Origin: Helicostylum pulchrum
Taxonomy: Eukaryota; Mucoromycota; Mucoromycetes; Mucorales; Mucoraceae
DNA length: 64,000 nt
Reading direction: 5' to 3'
Assembly (NCBI GenBank): GCA_025677825.1
Contig: JAIXMO010000083.1
Coordinates: forward strand, 18,061 to 82,060
The translations under genes were made by a program, and so were the position numbers. Shown here piece after piece: positions 1 to 9,551 of the stretch. Position 1 is the first letter of the stretch. Each line of letters begins with the position of its first letter. The notes beneath the pieces are model-generated. The model was not told the DNA's origin, did no database searches, and saw only the letters and a list, made by a program, of their open reading frames with translations.

Positions 1-635
1 CTTAGTTAATTGGACCTCCTCTTTCAGGGAAGAGAACGCTTTCAAGACAATTTCTTAAATGTCGAGACGTCTTCTTTTCAATGTAAAAATGTCTTTATAC
101 ATGTAAAAGAAAAAAGGATATTAATTTACAAAGTAGTAATGTAGCTGAAAAGGTACCAAGAAGACAAATTCCTAGAGTGGATTATATCCTGGTAATGATT
201 GATATGACCAACCGTGAATGTTTAAACGTATTATCTATGGCTCTAAGTCAAATCAAAGCTACTTATTTAACGCATAAATTAGCCGTTGTGGTAACCAAAG
301 GTAAAATAAAGAGGTTTAGAATGATAAGTGCCTTTAAAGTAAAAAGCTTTTTTCTTTAGCGGATATCCCAAATCGATGGTGTATAGAGAAATTAGAGATT
401 GAAAAAATGGTAGCACCTTATACAGACCTTCAACTCTTTTATATTAACTTGACAGTAAGTAAAATTAGTAGTAGTCCAGAATATTCCTTTAAATTGGTAG
501 TTTTAGAATCAAGTAGAAAAGAAAGCAATTGTAGACCAAATAACAAGACTGATAAAGATCAATACGTTACAATATCAAAATTTGGATATCGATTATATTA
601 AATCGCAAGAGTTTTATGCGGAAGAACAAGAATAA
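1..635 (+). CDS. CENP-M-like kinetochore protein (5' partial)
   Basis: This is the 3' part of a gene cut by the window edge. Proposed exons are about 28-74 (uncertain), about 144 or 159 to 300, 360-454 and 507-635, with a TAA at 633-635. The spliced product contains IPRVDYILVMIDMTNRE, then AVVVTKADIPNRWC and a C-terminal helix QITRLIKIN. This order matches vertebrate CENP-M (PRIDLIVFVV, a lysine-poor VCFLATG strand, and the C-terminal LVRVLQI helix). CENP-M is a small-GTPase-like subunit of the constitutive centromere network (CENP-H/I/K/M) that has lost GTP binding. Introns 301-359 and 455-506 have clean GT-AG ends and matching phase. The first junction is ambiguous because two donor/acceptor pairs fit. 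Any other G-domain-like protein is a less good explanation. Confidence 0.6.
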
Positions 636-783
636 AATGTATGTGACACTTTCCTCCTTTAAAAAAATAAATTAGTAAACAAGGCGGGATTAACTTTTTT
701 CTCTTTACCCCTCGTTTTTTTTTTTGTTGGTTTAGTTTGTTGTTTTTTTTTCTTGTGTTGCCTTTTTTTTTGCTGTGGGTAGT

Positions 784-2045
784 ATGCAACAACCAGATTT
801 CTATAACTATCTGTTAGATTCTAATCCGCAACCGGTACAGCAATTACAGCAACAACCGGTACAGCAAATACAACAGCAACCACCACCACAACAGCAAAGT
901 ATACAGCAGCAACCACAACAGCAGCAGCAGCAAAACATACAACAACATCAGCAACAAAGTATACAGCAACAACAAAGTATACAACAGCAACAACAGTTAC
1001 AGCAGCAGCAGCAGTTACAGCGACAAACAGAAGATTACTTCTCTAACGATAATTTTTCAGGGCCATCTCTTACAGAACCAGAAAAAGGTGAATCAAGTTC
1101 AACTGCTTTAAAAGGGGGAACGGATTTCCGTCGACGCAAGAACTGGTCGGAACGTATTCTTGTCGAGATAACAGGACTGTTACATGTACTTTCACCCACG
1201 GGAAAAATACTGTATTGTTCAGAATCGACACATGAGCTTACAGGGTATCGACCTCATGAGTTGGTTGGACAAGCGCTGATGGACTTTTTGCATGTAGATG
1301 ATATGGATGTATTTATTCGAGATTTCCAAATGTCGTTTCATACGCGTTCACAGATCAAGACTCATTACCGGTTTAGAAAAAAGGACGATTGTTATGTTAT
1401 ATTTGAAGTCGTAGGACACCCTAAATCGGATGTACCTGGTCAACCACCTCAATCGTTCTTTGGTATCGCGCAACCGGTACCGACTAAAAGTGGAGCATTA
1501 ATTGATACTTTTTTGGAATTAAAAGCAGAGAATAATTGGTTAAAGAAGCGAATTGATGAATTGTCATTGAAGTATGGAAAAATGGAGACGGTTCCGACAA
1601 GTATAGGCAATGAAGAAGCAATGGATACGTTTAATACGACAAGTGAAGAGTGGATAGATAATAGCAATAATAATAATAATACATCAGATTTAGAAGAGTA
1701 TATGAATGGTTACCCTAAAGAAGAATTACAAGATATATCGGAAAGAAAGGATAAATGGAAGCGTCGCGTAAGTTGATATATAAATAAATGGATGATCATA
1801 CTAAACAACGGATTAGAAGAAGCATAAGGGTGCTGATGAATACGTTTGCGCGGATTGTGGTACAACTTCTTCACCAGAATGGCGTAAAGGACCACATGGG
1901 CCAAAGACGTAAGCTACAAAAAAAAAAAAAAAAAAACGGAAATATATTATTGTTATTAATTTATTTTACGCCCTTAAGTTTATGTAACGCATGTGGTTTA
2001 CGTTGGGCAAAGAAAAATAAAAAGAGGGATTTGAATGATGACTGA
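784..2045 (+). CDS. WC-2: WC-2-type PAS/GATA transcription factor
   Basis: White Collar 2 homologue, the DNA-binding partner of the WC-1 blue-light receptor. Exons are 784-1767, 1829-1908 and 1979-2045. I chose the ATG at 784 ([11 protein letters not shown]); the GTG upstream is not a plausible start. Residues 15-80 are glutamine-rich with QQNIQQ and QQSIQQ units. A PAS domain follows ([27 protein letters not shown]) and then a leucine-rich helix ([16 protein letters not shown]). The C-terminal GATA finger is completed only by splicing: [16 protein letters not shown] from exon 2 joins LCNACGLRW from exon 3. The SPEWRKGP loop is the WC-type, not the AreA-type, finger. Mucoralean fungi usually carry several WC-2 paralogues, and I cannot say which this is. 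The predicted product is about 376 residues. Confidence 0.88.
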
Positions 2046-2161
2046 AACGAACAATAGATTCTCCGAGAATAAGCGGTATTTTTTTCTTTTTCTTCCTTTG
2101 CCCCTCTCTCTCTTCCTCCCTCTTCTTCTTTCCTTTTTTTTTTTTATTTTACTTTTTTTTA

Positions 2162-2196
<35 letters not shown>

Positions 2197-2234
2197 TTTG
2201 TTGTTGTTGTATAGAGCACAGAATAAAAAAAAAA
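2046..2234. other. Spacer with long T-tracts
   Basis: Short spacer between WC-2 and the cyclin on the same strand. It is dominated by pyrimidine runs, including about 30 consecutive T at 2164-2193. It must hold both the WC-2 3' end and the cyclin promoter. I see no further gene. Confidence 0.6.
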
Positions 2235-3047
2235 ATGGATTATTCAGATGTTGATTATAGATTAAAGGCATTCATTGATAAACCAGCTAGTAATCACTTA
2301 CTATCGTATATATCGCATCAAGCATCATTAGTGATACCGTGTCATCATAATAATACAAATGAATATAAAAGCGCTATACCACCACTATCTACATTTGTAA
2401 ATCTATTGGCTAGAAGATCCTGTGCTCGTACTGGTACACTATTAGCATCAATCGTCTTGTTGAATAGATTAAGACAAAGACTAGCTCAATTTGCAAAAGG
2501 AATGCCTTGTACTTGCCAGCGCATATTTCTGGCAACACTAATCGTTACTACCAAAATACTACATGATACCTCGCCTAAAAACAAGCATTGGACAAAATAT
2601 GCTGTTTATTTCAGCTTACCTGAAGTTAATCTAATGGAAAAGCAACTACTTGCATTAATGGTAACTTGGATTTATACACTAGAATACTGTTACTTACTTA
2701 CTCTTATACAGAACTACCAGCTGATGATCACACAAAAAGACATGTATTATACGTTTATTAGCTACGACAAAACGATAGTGATAAAACTACCTCCCATATT
2801 ACCAAACCGTGATCGACACTATTTACCAAAGTCAGCGTCATTCAATTCTCCTTGTTCTAATAATTCCCTTTCAAATCATATACTACAACAACATAATAAT
2901 AATAATAATAAAAAGAGGAACCTATCTACTTCATTATCTTCTTCACTGGACGATTTATTCACACCAACTACTACTGATATTTATTATTGTAACAAAAAAC
3001 CAATCATGTGGTTAGATCCAATATTACCACACATTTTTAAAAACTAG
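2235..3047 (+). CDS. Pcl-type (Pho85-family) cyclin
   Basis: Cyclin of the Pcl1/Pcl2/Pcl9 group, a regulatory subunit for a Pho85-like cyclin-dependent kinase in G1 and polarity control. The cyclin box is diagnostic: SCARTGTLLASIVLLNRLR, then CTCQRIFLATLIVTTKIL and SPKNKHWTKYA. The last of these is nearly invariant in Pcl cyclins. The reading frame is open throughout, but 2661-2711 is a 51-base GT...ACAG segment inside it. Removing it restores the family pattern (LLALM joined to NYQLMITQKDMY) and gives about 253 residues rather than 270. The tail carries a short Asn run and basic residues. AATAAA follows the stop at about 3070. Confidence 0.85.
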   Translation: MDYSDVDYRLKAFIDKPASNHLLSYISHQASLVIPCHHNNTNEYKSAIPPLSTFVNLLARRSCARTGTLLASIVLLNRLRQRLAQFAKGMPCTCQRIFLATLIVTTKILHDTSPKNKHWTKYAVYFSLPEVNLMEKQLLALMVTWIYTLEYCYLLTLIQNYQLMITQKDMYYTFISYDKTIVIKLPPILPNRDRHYLPKSASFNSPCSNNSLSNHILQQHNNNNNKKRNLSTSLSSSLDDLFTPTTTDIYYCNKKPIMWLDPILPHIFKN

Positions 3048-3086
3048 ATTTCTCTTTTTCCTTTATATATAATAAACTCTTTTTAT

Positions 3087-3317
3087 CTACCATCCACTAC
3101 TATTATCTGTATTCGATTCAACACCACCCCAACTATCTTGCCCTTTGGACGCGTCTCCCCAATCGCCTGTTTCTTGCGTTAGTCCAAACCGTTCAAAACT
3201 CTCTTCCAGCGTTTCAGCTTCATTCTTAATATAGTCTATTGAAGTCGGCGGTTTCATCTTTACCCACTCGGACATGTTTTGCCATTTAGGATTACCTGGA
3301 TGTTGAGGAGGTTCCAT
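3087..3317 (-). CDS. Small hypothetical protein, 76 residues
   Basis: A single-exon frame, not recognised. It is rich in Trp and acidic residues, with DWGD and DSWGG near the end and a terminal Trp. The N-terminus is Pro-rich (MEPPQHPGNPKWQ). There is no signal peptide or membrane segment. It lies about 105 bases downstream of the large minus-strand gene and ends about 40 bases from the convergent cyclin stop, so its promoter would be very short. The balanced, non-repetitive composition is unlike the translated poly-T noise nearby, which is why I keep it. It could also be a 3' exon of something larger. Confidence 0.4.
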   Translation of the reverse strand: MEPPQHPGNPKWQNMSEWVKMKPPTSIDYIKNEAETLEESFERFGLTQETGDWGDASKGQDSWGGVESNTDNSSGW

Positions 3318-3422
3318 GTACGTTTATATATACATAAAATAAAAATAAAAGAGGTAAAAGAAAGAAAGAAAGAAAAAAAAAAGAAACTGAGCCTTAATAT
3401 AATGTGTATTTTCTTTTTTTTT

Positions 3423-6400
3423 TTATTGGTTCATGTAGTCTGAAAGACCTTCTAACAAGTACTGATACGCTAATTTACATGCATCAGTTTCTTCAATTTC
3501 AATTACTTTCAGCTTTATCTTTTCAAACTCCCATGTTGTCACTGTACCGTTTTTATCAGACATTCTAACCTTTCGAAGCCTTTGTAAAAGTTCAGGCTTC
3601 TTTTCAAATTGTCTCTTTGCATAAATCCAAATGTTACCTCTGGCTTTAGCTTTATTACATATATCTCGTACTTGGTATCCTATCTTTTGTTTAGACTGGA
3701 ACAATTTTTCGTCCTCCTTCCTTTCTTCCTTTTCTTCCTTGCTCATTTCTTGATCTTCTTGTTCTTCTTCGTATGGTTCATAATATTCCACTTCGTTATT
3801 GCTACGTTTCGTTTGTTCAGGCGCGCGCCATCCTTCATAAAATATCTCTCCGTACTTATACACTGCTTGCTTTAACGTCTCGCGTTGTCTTTTGTTTAAA
3901 TTCAATAACTGAAACACTAATTTTTCACCATCGACATTGGCATTTCCAGACGCTTTACTGTCACTTACTTCGATATACGCAGAAGCAAGAAATACCTGTT
4001 CTCTCGATTCACAAAAGTAGTAACAGTTTCCGTTCCGTATATTAGATTCACAAGTAATGCAGTACCATTTGAGACGTAGTGAGATAAAAGATCGAATATA
4101 ACAACACACTTTCAATATCGTATCTTCTCTTTCTGTACCATCGACGACTTCTTTATGTAACTGAGAAAGCCCCATGACCGGTGTATCTTCTTTATTGATT
4201 ACATCGGTCTCTGGTGCTAGCGTCGTCTCTACTTCAAATGTCGATACACTATTGGTTATACAATGAAATCGATACGCACTGTGTCGGCCATGTTTACGCA
4301 ACAAGTTTCGAAACGTAACATGCGCTCCTTCCACTAAGCCTAACGGGTAATGCTGTGTAGGCGAATCAATATAAATCACAACGGACTCTAATCCATCCAA
4401 TTGACGTAACTGAACTTGTATATTACGGTTTGATTTAGATGTACCTACACCAAACGCACAGTAATCCTCTTCAGCTTCTTCACTCGAGACCACGTTCTCT
4501 GCAAATCCCTTTGAAAAATGTTTTGAAACGATAATACCTGTAATGTTTACTGGCTTCACATAAAAATATTTTTCTTTGTGCAAATATTTTTGATCGGGAC
4601 ATAAAGCTTCAGTTAAAAATTGAGATACGTTGTAAGTTGGTTCAATGATATTTGTCAAGGATGCTGAAGACTGTGGTGGATTAGGTATAATCGCTCTTAG
4701 TTGAATTGCGTTTGCAGTCTGCGTAGTAGTGTTCATTATAATCGGACAGATTTCATGCAATTCTTCCGACAGAAAAAATGTCGTCTTGTTTGCGTTTGAT
4801 CCAGGTCGAATCAATCCTAAAATAACGCACCATCGATCCGGTTGTAACTGTCTGTTGAATTTTAAACTTTGATTTCGATTGTTTGTAACTAGTACGATTC
4901 GTTTACCAGGGTTTATCCCAATTGGGTTACCTCGAGGTCCTAGCAAACCATACATTACAGCAACCATTCTACTCTCCATCACCTTTTCGCCTTGATGCGT
5001 TACTTCAATAGGGAATGTAGTGATAACATGAACTACCGAAAGCCGCTGTTCTGCATTTTCTACTAATTGATCACAAACAAAATAATCCACTGGTACCGAA
5101 CTAATATCTTGTTGTATTTGAAATGATCTTTGCGGAGGTCGATACGCCACGTACAGATCACTGACGTCGAATGAAAGGTAAGTGCAGTCGGGTTGTACCG
5201 CTTTTCCTGTTGCCATATCTACAATTGAAAGATCCTCGCAAAACAATCGAGCCCGTGCACAGATATAAATCGCACCTAGTTTAACATCTTGTGCATTTAA
5301 TAAAATACGACTTGAATTATCCACAAACATGATGCGACCATCGTCCGCCATCTCCACAAGTCCCACCAGATAAAACTCGTTTTCAAATAATGCACGTTGT
5401 ACTAATACCTTGTTTTGTTCAAACGCGTGGTTCTCACCGGCCAAATCCAATGAATAAGGAAATAGCTTATCTTCTAAACTGGACTTGACGTTCTTCAAGT
5501 CTGGAAATGAATTCAGCATCACATTCTTACCGCACGTCACCACTTGACAGATCTCATCGTGTCTCAAAAACCCTTCACTGTCGATTTGGCACGGTTCTAT
5601 CGTACCCAATGCATGCCTACGAATACTTTTAAACGCTGTAAATATTGCTTCTGCGTCTAAATCGGCCATATTGGAAAATCTATACTCTAACATGGCATAA
5701 ATTTCCAACTGTTGCATCAGTTGCGTAAAATTAGTCTGACGCATGACAATGTCCATATAAACCTTGTGCTTTAGGTCAATCAATTGTATCGGTTCCGTAG
5801 GTACTGTGCAATGCACTGCAAATGATTCGATTTCGATACTGGTGTTTTGACATCCGATCAGCATTGGACAATCGTTTTCGAGCTGCCACAGGTTTAATAG
5901 GTGACTAGTATGTTGTAGCGATTTCGAAAGCTTGGTTGCGTGGAATTGAAAGATACGGAGACGTGTGCCGAGTCGAAACGGTTTACTGGGTGAATAGTTA
6001 GTATAGTGAAATAAACACAAGGTTAATTTCTTTTCTAGTTCGTAGATGCCAAATAATGCGTCAATCACTCGTGTAATGGTTCCTGTAAAATTAGCCGGGT
6101 TTTGTACTTCTGTTACGGTCAGTGGGTATGTTGGATGATTAGGTTTGATTGCGATTTTTTGATATTGGATAGGTGTGATGGCACACGCACTAGCGTTTGA
6201 ATCGAATGAGAACATGTCTCGTTCAGATACTGAAGTAATCGAAAGGTCTTTAAAGCAGTGTAATGAACCGATACGAAAGTAACGGTGATACTTTTCACAG
6301 TCTTTGCCACTGAATTGAATCGTGACACATTGTTGGTCTCTCACTAACTGTAAATAAAAATAAGAACGAACATCGGGTGGAGCAAATAAACTGGAGATGG

Positions 6401-6836
6401 CGTAGATTTGACCTGCCAAATCAATAGATTTAGCAGTAGCACAGGAAAGTTGGTGGTTTGGCACGTAAAATACATGTTGCTGCAGTGACCGATATAATGT
6501 GTTTTGTGATAGATAATGTCTTCTTAAAATGGATTCCTCGGAACGTTCTGTAAAAACGGAATCTAGTTGGAACTCCAAGTACCTGTAACCACTGACATGA
6601 TCGAAAATGTAATTCCATTTGGTAATGAGTACTTTTACTCTGTGGTATCTTGGTAGGAATAGATCTACCAGGCAAGGAATAAATTGCTTGGTAGTTAGGT
6701 CGATAAGTTCTACGGTGCCTCGTTCTAGACTGGCCTCCTTTGACACCATAAATAACATGCCAGAAAGCTTTTGGCCATTTGACGTTTGACCATGGGTCTT
6801 CTGAAATAATTGGTCTGGTGTTATTATACTTGACAT
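3423..6836 (-). CDS. Large intronless protein, probable multi-OB-fold (CTC1-like?)
   Basis: One uninterrupted frame of 1137 residues, striking here because most neighbours are split by introns. It starts MSSIITPDQLFQ. Several stretches have the alternating hydrophobic/basic pattern of OB-fold strands (for example the region around MVAVMYGLLGPRGNP and RIVLVTNNRNQSLKF). Near residues 924-945 there is a CITC...CYYFC arrangement followed by strand-like VFLASAYIEVSD. This resembles the zinc ribbon embedded in an OB-fold in RPA1 and in CTC1. A Glu/Lys-rich stretch follows. Length and layout would suit CTC1, the large subunit of the CST telomere-capping complex, but no single motif proves it. Other RPA-like or meiotic ssDNA-binding proteins remain possible. 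Confidence 0.45.
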   Translation of the reverse strand: MSSIITPDQLFQKTHGQTSNGQKLSGMLFMVSKEASLERGTVELIDLTTKQFIPCLVDLFLPRYHRVKVLITKWNYIFDHVSGYRYLEFQLDSVFTERSEESILRRHYLSQNTLYRSLQQHVFYVPNHQLSCATAKSIDLAGQIYAISSLFAPPDVRSYFYLQLVRDQQCVTIQFSGKDCEKYHRYFRIGSLHCFKDLSITSVSERDMFSFDSNASACAITPIQYQKIAIKPNHPTYPLTVTEVQNPANFTGTITRVIDALFGIYELEKKLTLCLFHYTNYSPSKPFRLGTRLRIFQFHATKLSKSLQHTSHLLNLWQLENDCPMLIGCQNTSIEIESFAVHCTVPTEPIQLIDLKHKVYMDIVMRQTNFTQLMQQLEIYAMLEYRFSNMADLDAEAIFTAFKSIRRHALGTIEPCQIDSEGFLRHDEICQVVTCGKNVMLNSFPDLKNVKSSLEDKLFPYSLDLAGENHAFEQNKVLVQRALFENEFYLVGLVEMADDGRIMFVDNSSRILLNAQDVKLGAIYICARARLFCEDLSIVDMATGKAVQPDCTYLSFDVSDLYVAYRPPQRSFQIQQDISSVPVDYFVCDQLVENAEQRLSVVHVITTFPIEVTHQGEKVMESRMVAVMYGLLGPRGNPIGINPGKRIVLVTNNRNQSLKFNRQLQPDRWCVILGLIRPGSNANKTTFFLSEELHEICPIIMNTTTQTANAIQLRAIIPNPPQSSASLTNIIEPTYNVSQFLTEALCPDQKYLHKEKYFYVKPVNITGIIVSKHFSKGFAENVVSSEEAEEDYCAFGVGTSKSNRNIQVQLRQLDGLESVVIYIDSPTQHYPLGLVEGAHVTFRNLLRKHGRHSAYRFHCITNSVSTFEVETTLAPETDVINKEDTPVMGLSQLHKEVVDGTEREDTILKVCCYIRSFISLRLKWYCITCESNIRNGNCYYFCESREQVFLASAYIEVSDSKASGNANVDGEKLVFQLLNLNKRQRETLKQAVYKYGEIFYEGWRAPEQTKRSNNEVEYYEPYEEEQEDQEMSKEEKEERKEDEKLFQSKQKIGYQVRDICNKAKARGNIWIYAKRQFEKKPELLQRLRKVRMSDKNGTVTTWEFEKIKLKVIEIEETDACKLAYQYLLEGLSDYMNQ

Positions 6837-7458
6837 GGTAAAAACTCTTGTTTATAAAAAAAAAGGAACAATACCTTTTTTTAATTTTCAATTTTTTTTT
6901 TAGAAAAACATGACTTTGATTTTTTTTTGCTTATTTTGGTATTTACTTGATGTTTAACCTTCAGAGCACTGTTAAAAGAAGGGCGAAAACCAGACGACGC
7001 GTTAGATATTCCATTGTTAAAATACGGTTGACGTATTTAATAAAACTTAAAAACCTTAGATTAAAAGTGTAATGATAAACAACGTTTTATGAGAAGCAGC
7101 AACAACAAATGCCAGTTTAAAAGTCAATTGATAACTTTTATTTTATTTTCGGGCTTATGAGAGTTGATACAGCGATGATGACAAAACGATAATGATCCAA
7201 GTTCATAACAAATCCTGGTAAATCTTGAATCGATAATGGTGGATATTAAAAATATGATTATTTCAAAATATAGCATTGTTTTCTTCAATTGCAATGCTTA
7301 TCAATCCAATGTAAAGCAAAACAGTAAAGAAAAATCTAAGCCGACGGCTTCTTTTTTGTACTACCTTTGAAAGGGCTTAGTTCATCATTAAAATTAAAAC
7401 ATTTTCTTTTTTTTATTTCATTCGCTTTTTTACTTCAAAAAAAGTTAAATATTTCATC
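6837..7458. promoter_or_regulatory. Divergent promoter region
   Basis: Spacer between the start of the large minus-strand gene and the start of the plus-strand six-cysteine gene, so it must hold both promoters. T-runs lie just upstream of each start. I see no coding sequence, RNA gene or clear TATA box. Confidence 0.45.
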
Positions 7459-7899
7459 ATGACTCGAATTACTAAAGTCGTAAGCACTTCTTCATTCAAT
7501 CTGACACAAGTAGCTGATAATGCTAGTCTTAGCTCCTGTCCCGTAGGAGTTGTTCCCGTTACCAATGGTGCGATCAGATATGCTGGTGCTTGTATTCCGT
7601 ATAATTCCACCGATTTGTTTCAAGTGGAATGTACTAATATCGACAGAAAAGATATTCCTACCACTGCAAACTGTGATTATGTTTTTAAAAATATCGTCAG
7701 TAAAGATTCTACTTACTACTGTTCTATTTCATGTGAGCAAAGTACCCCGGGTATTGTTCCGCGTAGTCTTCCTGATTATTATGTATCTCATAACTCTGTT
7801 GCAATGACTGGTGGTGCTTCTACAATACAGTCTAGTCTTCTCCTCCTTCTTTCAGCGCTATTTATTACTGTAGTAATGAGCATCAAGCGCAACCATTAG
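7459..7899 (+). CDS. Six-cysteine protein with C-terminal hydrophobic tail (family member 1)
   Basis: Single-exon protein of 146 residues with no family I can name. Cysteines lie at 27, 45, 58, 72, 88 and 92 (spacing 17, 12, 13, 15, 3). N-linked sites NLT and NAS suggest an extracellular fold. A C-terminal hydrophobic stretch (SSLLLLLSALFITVVM) is followed by a basic tail. There is no N-terminal signal peptide, so as read the protein would be tail-anchored or would need an unseen upstream exon. A related gene with almost the same cysteine spacing lies at 63267-63731 on the other strand. Function unknown. Confidence 0.65.
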   Translation: MTRITKVVSTSSFNLTQVADNASLSSCPVGVVPVTNGAIRYAGACIPYNSTDLFQVECTNIDRKDIPTTANCDYVFKNIVSKDSTYYCSISCEQSTPGIVPRSLPDYYVSHNSVAMTGGASTIQSSLLLLLSALFITVVMSIKRNH

Positions 7900-8122
7900 C
7901 ATATATAGTCATAAAACTCAACCCATTAATCTAACTTTTTTTAATATCTCATTGTAATAAAATAATCATAAATTCTTATAAACCATAATAACGTACCCAA
8001 CCATGTACATCTTGCTGTATAAACGTTACAATGGCCTTAAAAATAACCTAATATATCACTCTAAGCAAGCTTACTTTCGTACTTACATATTCCCAGCACT
8101 AAAAAAAAACCCGATCATTCTA

Positions 8123-8244
8123 CAGTAGAACTTCTTTGTTATTCAATATTAAGTAATTCACACCCGGTTTTGAAGCTGGGGACCAATGAAGTTCTTGAGA
8201 AATATATCCTTAAATTAGGTCACCCCTAAATAGAGCCGCTACTG
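8123..8244. mobile_element. Small TA-flanked transposon relic (MITE-like), copy A
   Basis: A 122-base unit bounded by TA-CAGTAG on the left (8121-8128) and CTACTG-TA on the right (8239-8246). This gives a TA duplication and CAGT-type ends, as in pogo/Fot1-like Tc1-mariner elements. Only the outer six bases are a perfect inverted repeat. Inside, the motif AGAACTTC(T/A)TTG occurs in both arms in opposite orientation. The right 80 bases recur, inverted, at 24491-24572, and the terminal 27 recur at 21613. It has no coding capacity, so movement would need a transposase in trans. Confidence 0.6.
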
Positions 8245-8374
8245 TATATCCAGTGTTATTGCTTTTTCAATGTTTATGCTTGGACAGTCGTCATATAGCA
8301 GTTACCTCAAAACACTCGAATCAAAAAAATAGAAAGAACAAATCCTTTTTTTTTTACCGGCACATTCCGTAAAC

Positions 8375-9170
8375 ATGTCAAGTATCATTCTTATGGACTT
8401 GCCTCTTTTAAAACATTGTGTGCGGTTAACTACAAGACAGGTTCGAATTATTATTACTAAATAAGATATTCCGTTTAATTTTTTTTAACGCTGCCGTTTA
8501 TTCGATACTATTTTCGAATTTAATTATGAAAATAATGGTTACTACCGAGAAAACTTTCTATAAAAGCTTTACTGATATAAGTGTCATATCCTCAAGAGTG
8601 GACAGTAAGCTACTTGGAAAAGTTTGAGAATTTACGTGATTTGAATCTGTCACAAATGCTTCAAGAAATAAAAGCTTTAATTTACCGTCTTCCAAAAACC
8701 ATGTTACTTAATATTACTACAGTCATATATGAGTTTGTTTTGAACAAGGAACTCTTGTTTTTTTATTTCATACCGATTTTGTATAGTAGCACAATCGCAT
8801 ATAAGAAGATATAGTCTAGCTGTAGAGAAGGAGAAGATATGCCTCATTTTTGTTTCTGAGTTTTTTTTATAAGCATATTGAAGTATTAATTTTATAAAAA
8901 CCACGTTACATTTACATTTGTTTATCGTCATCATTTTATTCCTGCATAACTTCCTTCGACTCAGAACCATTTGATGCAGAGCAGTTATAAAACGAATTCA
9001 GTTTGGTAAAGATGTAATGACCAGCGCATCCGTAACAGAATATGTTGGCCGACTCGGAAGTATTGATCAATTCAATACTTCGAAGTCAACGGTGCAATCT
9101 TACTCTCGTCAATCATTGCGGCAGAGACGAGTAGTAACCCGACAAATTACAACAACAAAAACAAAAAATT
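8375..9170 (+). other. Possible fragmented or decayed multi-exon gene
   Basis: Protein-like stretches occur in different frames without a splice solution I can close. From 8375 the reading is MSSIILMDLPLLKHCV. From about 8582 it is SYPQEWTVSYLEKFENLRD continuing to LPKTMLLNITTV. From about 8976 it is AVIKRIQFGKDVMTSASVTE continuing to SYSRQSLRQRRVV and a stop at 9168-9170. The amphipathic, varied composition looks coding, not random AT-rich DNA. I do not recognise a family. It may be a real gene with unusual introns or a degraded one. Confidence 0.25.
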
Positions 9171-9551
9171 AAACAAATCAAATAGATGGTATTTCAAGTA
9201 TTTGCAGTTATTTGACTTGTCCTATACTACAATACCTAACGTCCATTGCCGTACTCGTGTCTTCGTCAGAATATAGTCTTGCCATCATCCATTATAGTCT
9301 CAAAACGTTATTTTTTTTTGGCTTCTTTGTTTCCCCAATGTCTCTGTTTTAGTTATCTACAGGTATCAGAAACTTATTAGTATACATAGTCTGGAATAAA
9401 TACAGTAAATGTTCTTAATACGTAGTAGACAAAAAAAAATGAGTAATAATAAAAAGCTTCCATTCATTCGAAAGAGTTTAAAAAATATGTGAAATTATTC
9501 GATTTTTAATATGTTTATTATACAGATATGGGGGAATGTTTTGTTTTATAA
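9171..9551. other. Spacer, nothing recognised
   Basis: AT-rich DNA downstream of the ILV3 stop. It contains short A and T runs but no frame, repeat or RNA signature I can support. Confidence 0.5.
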
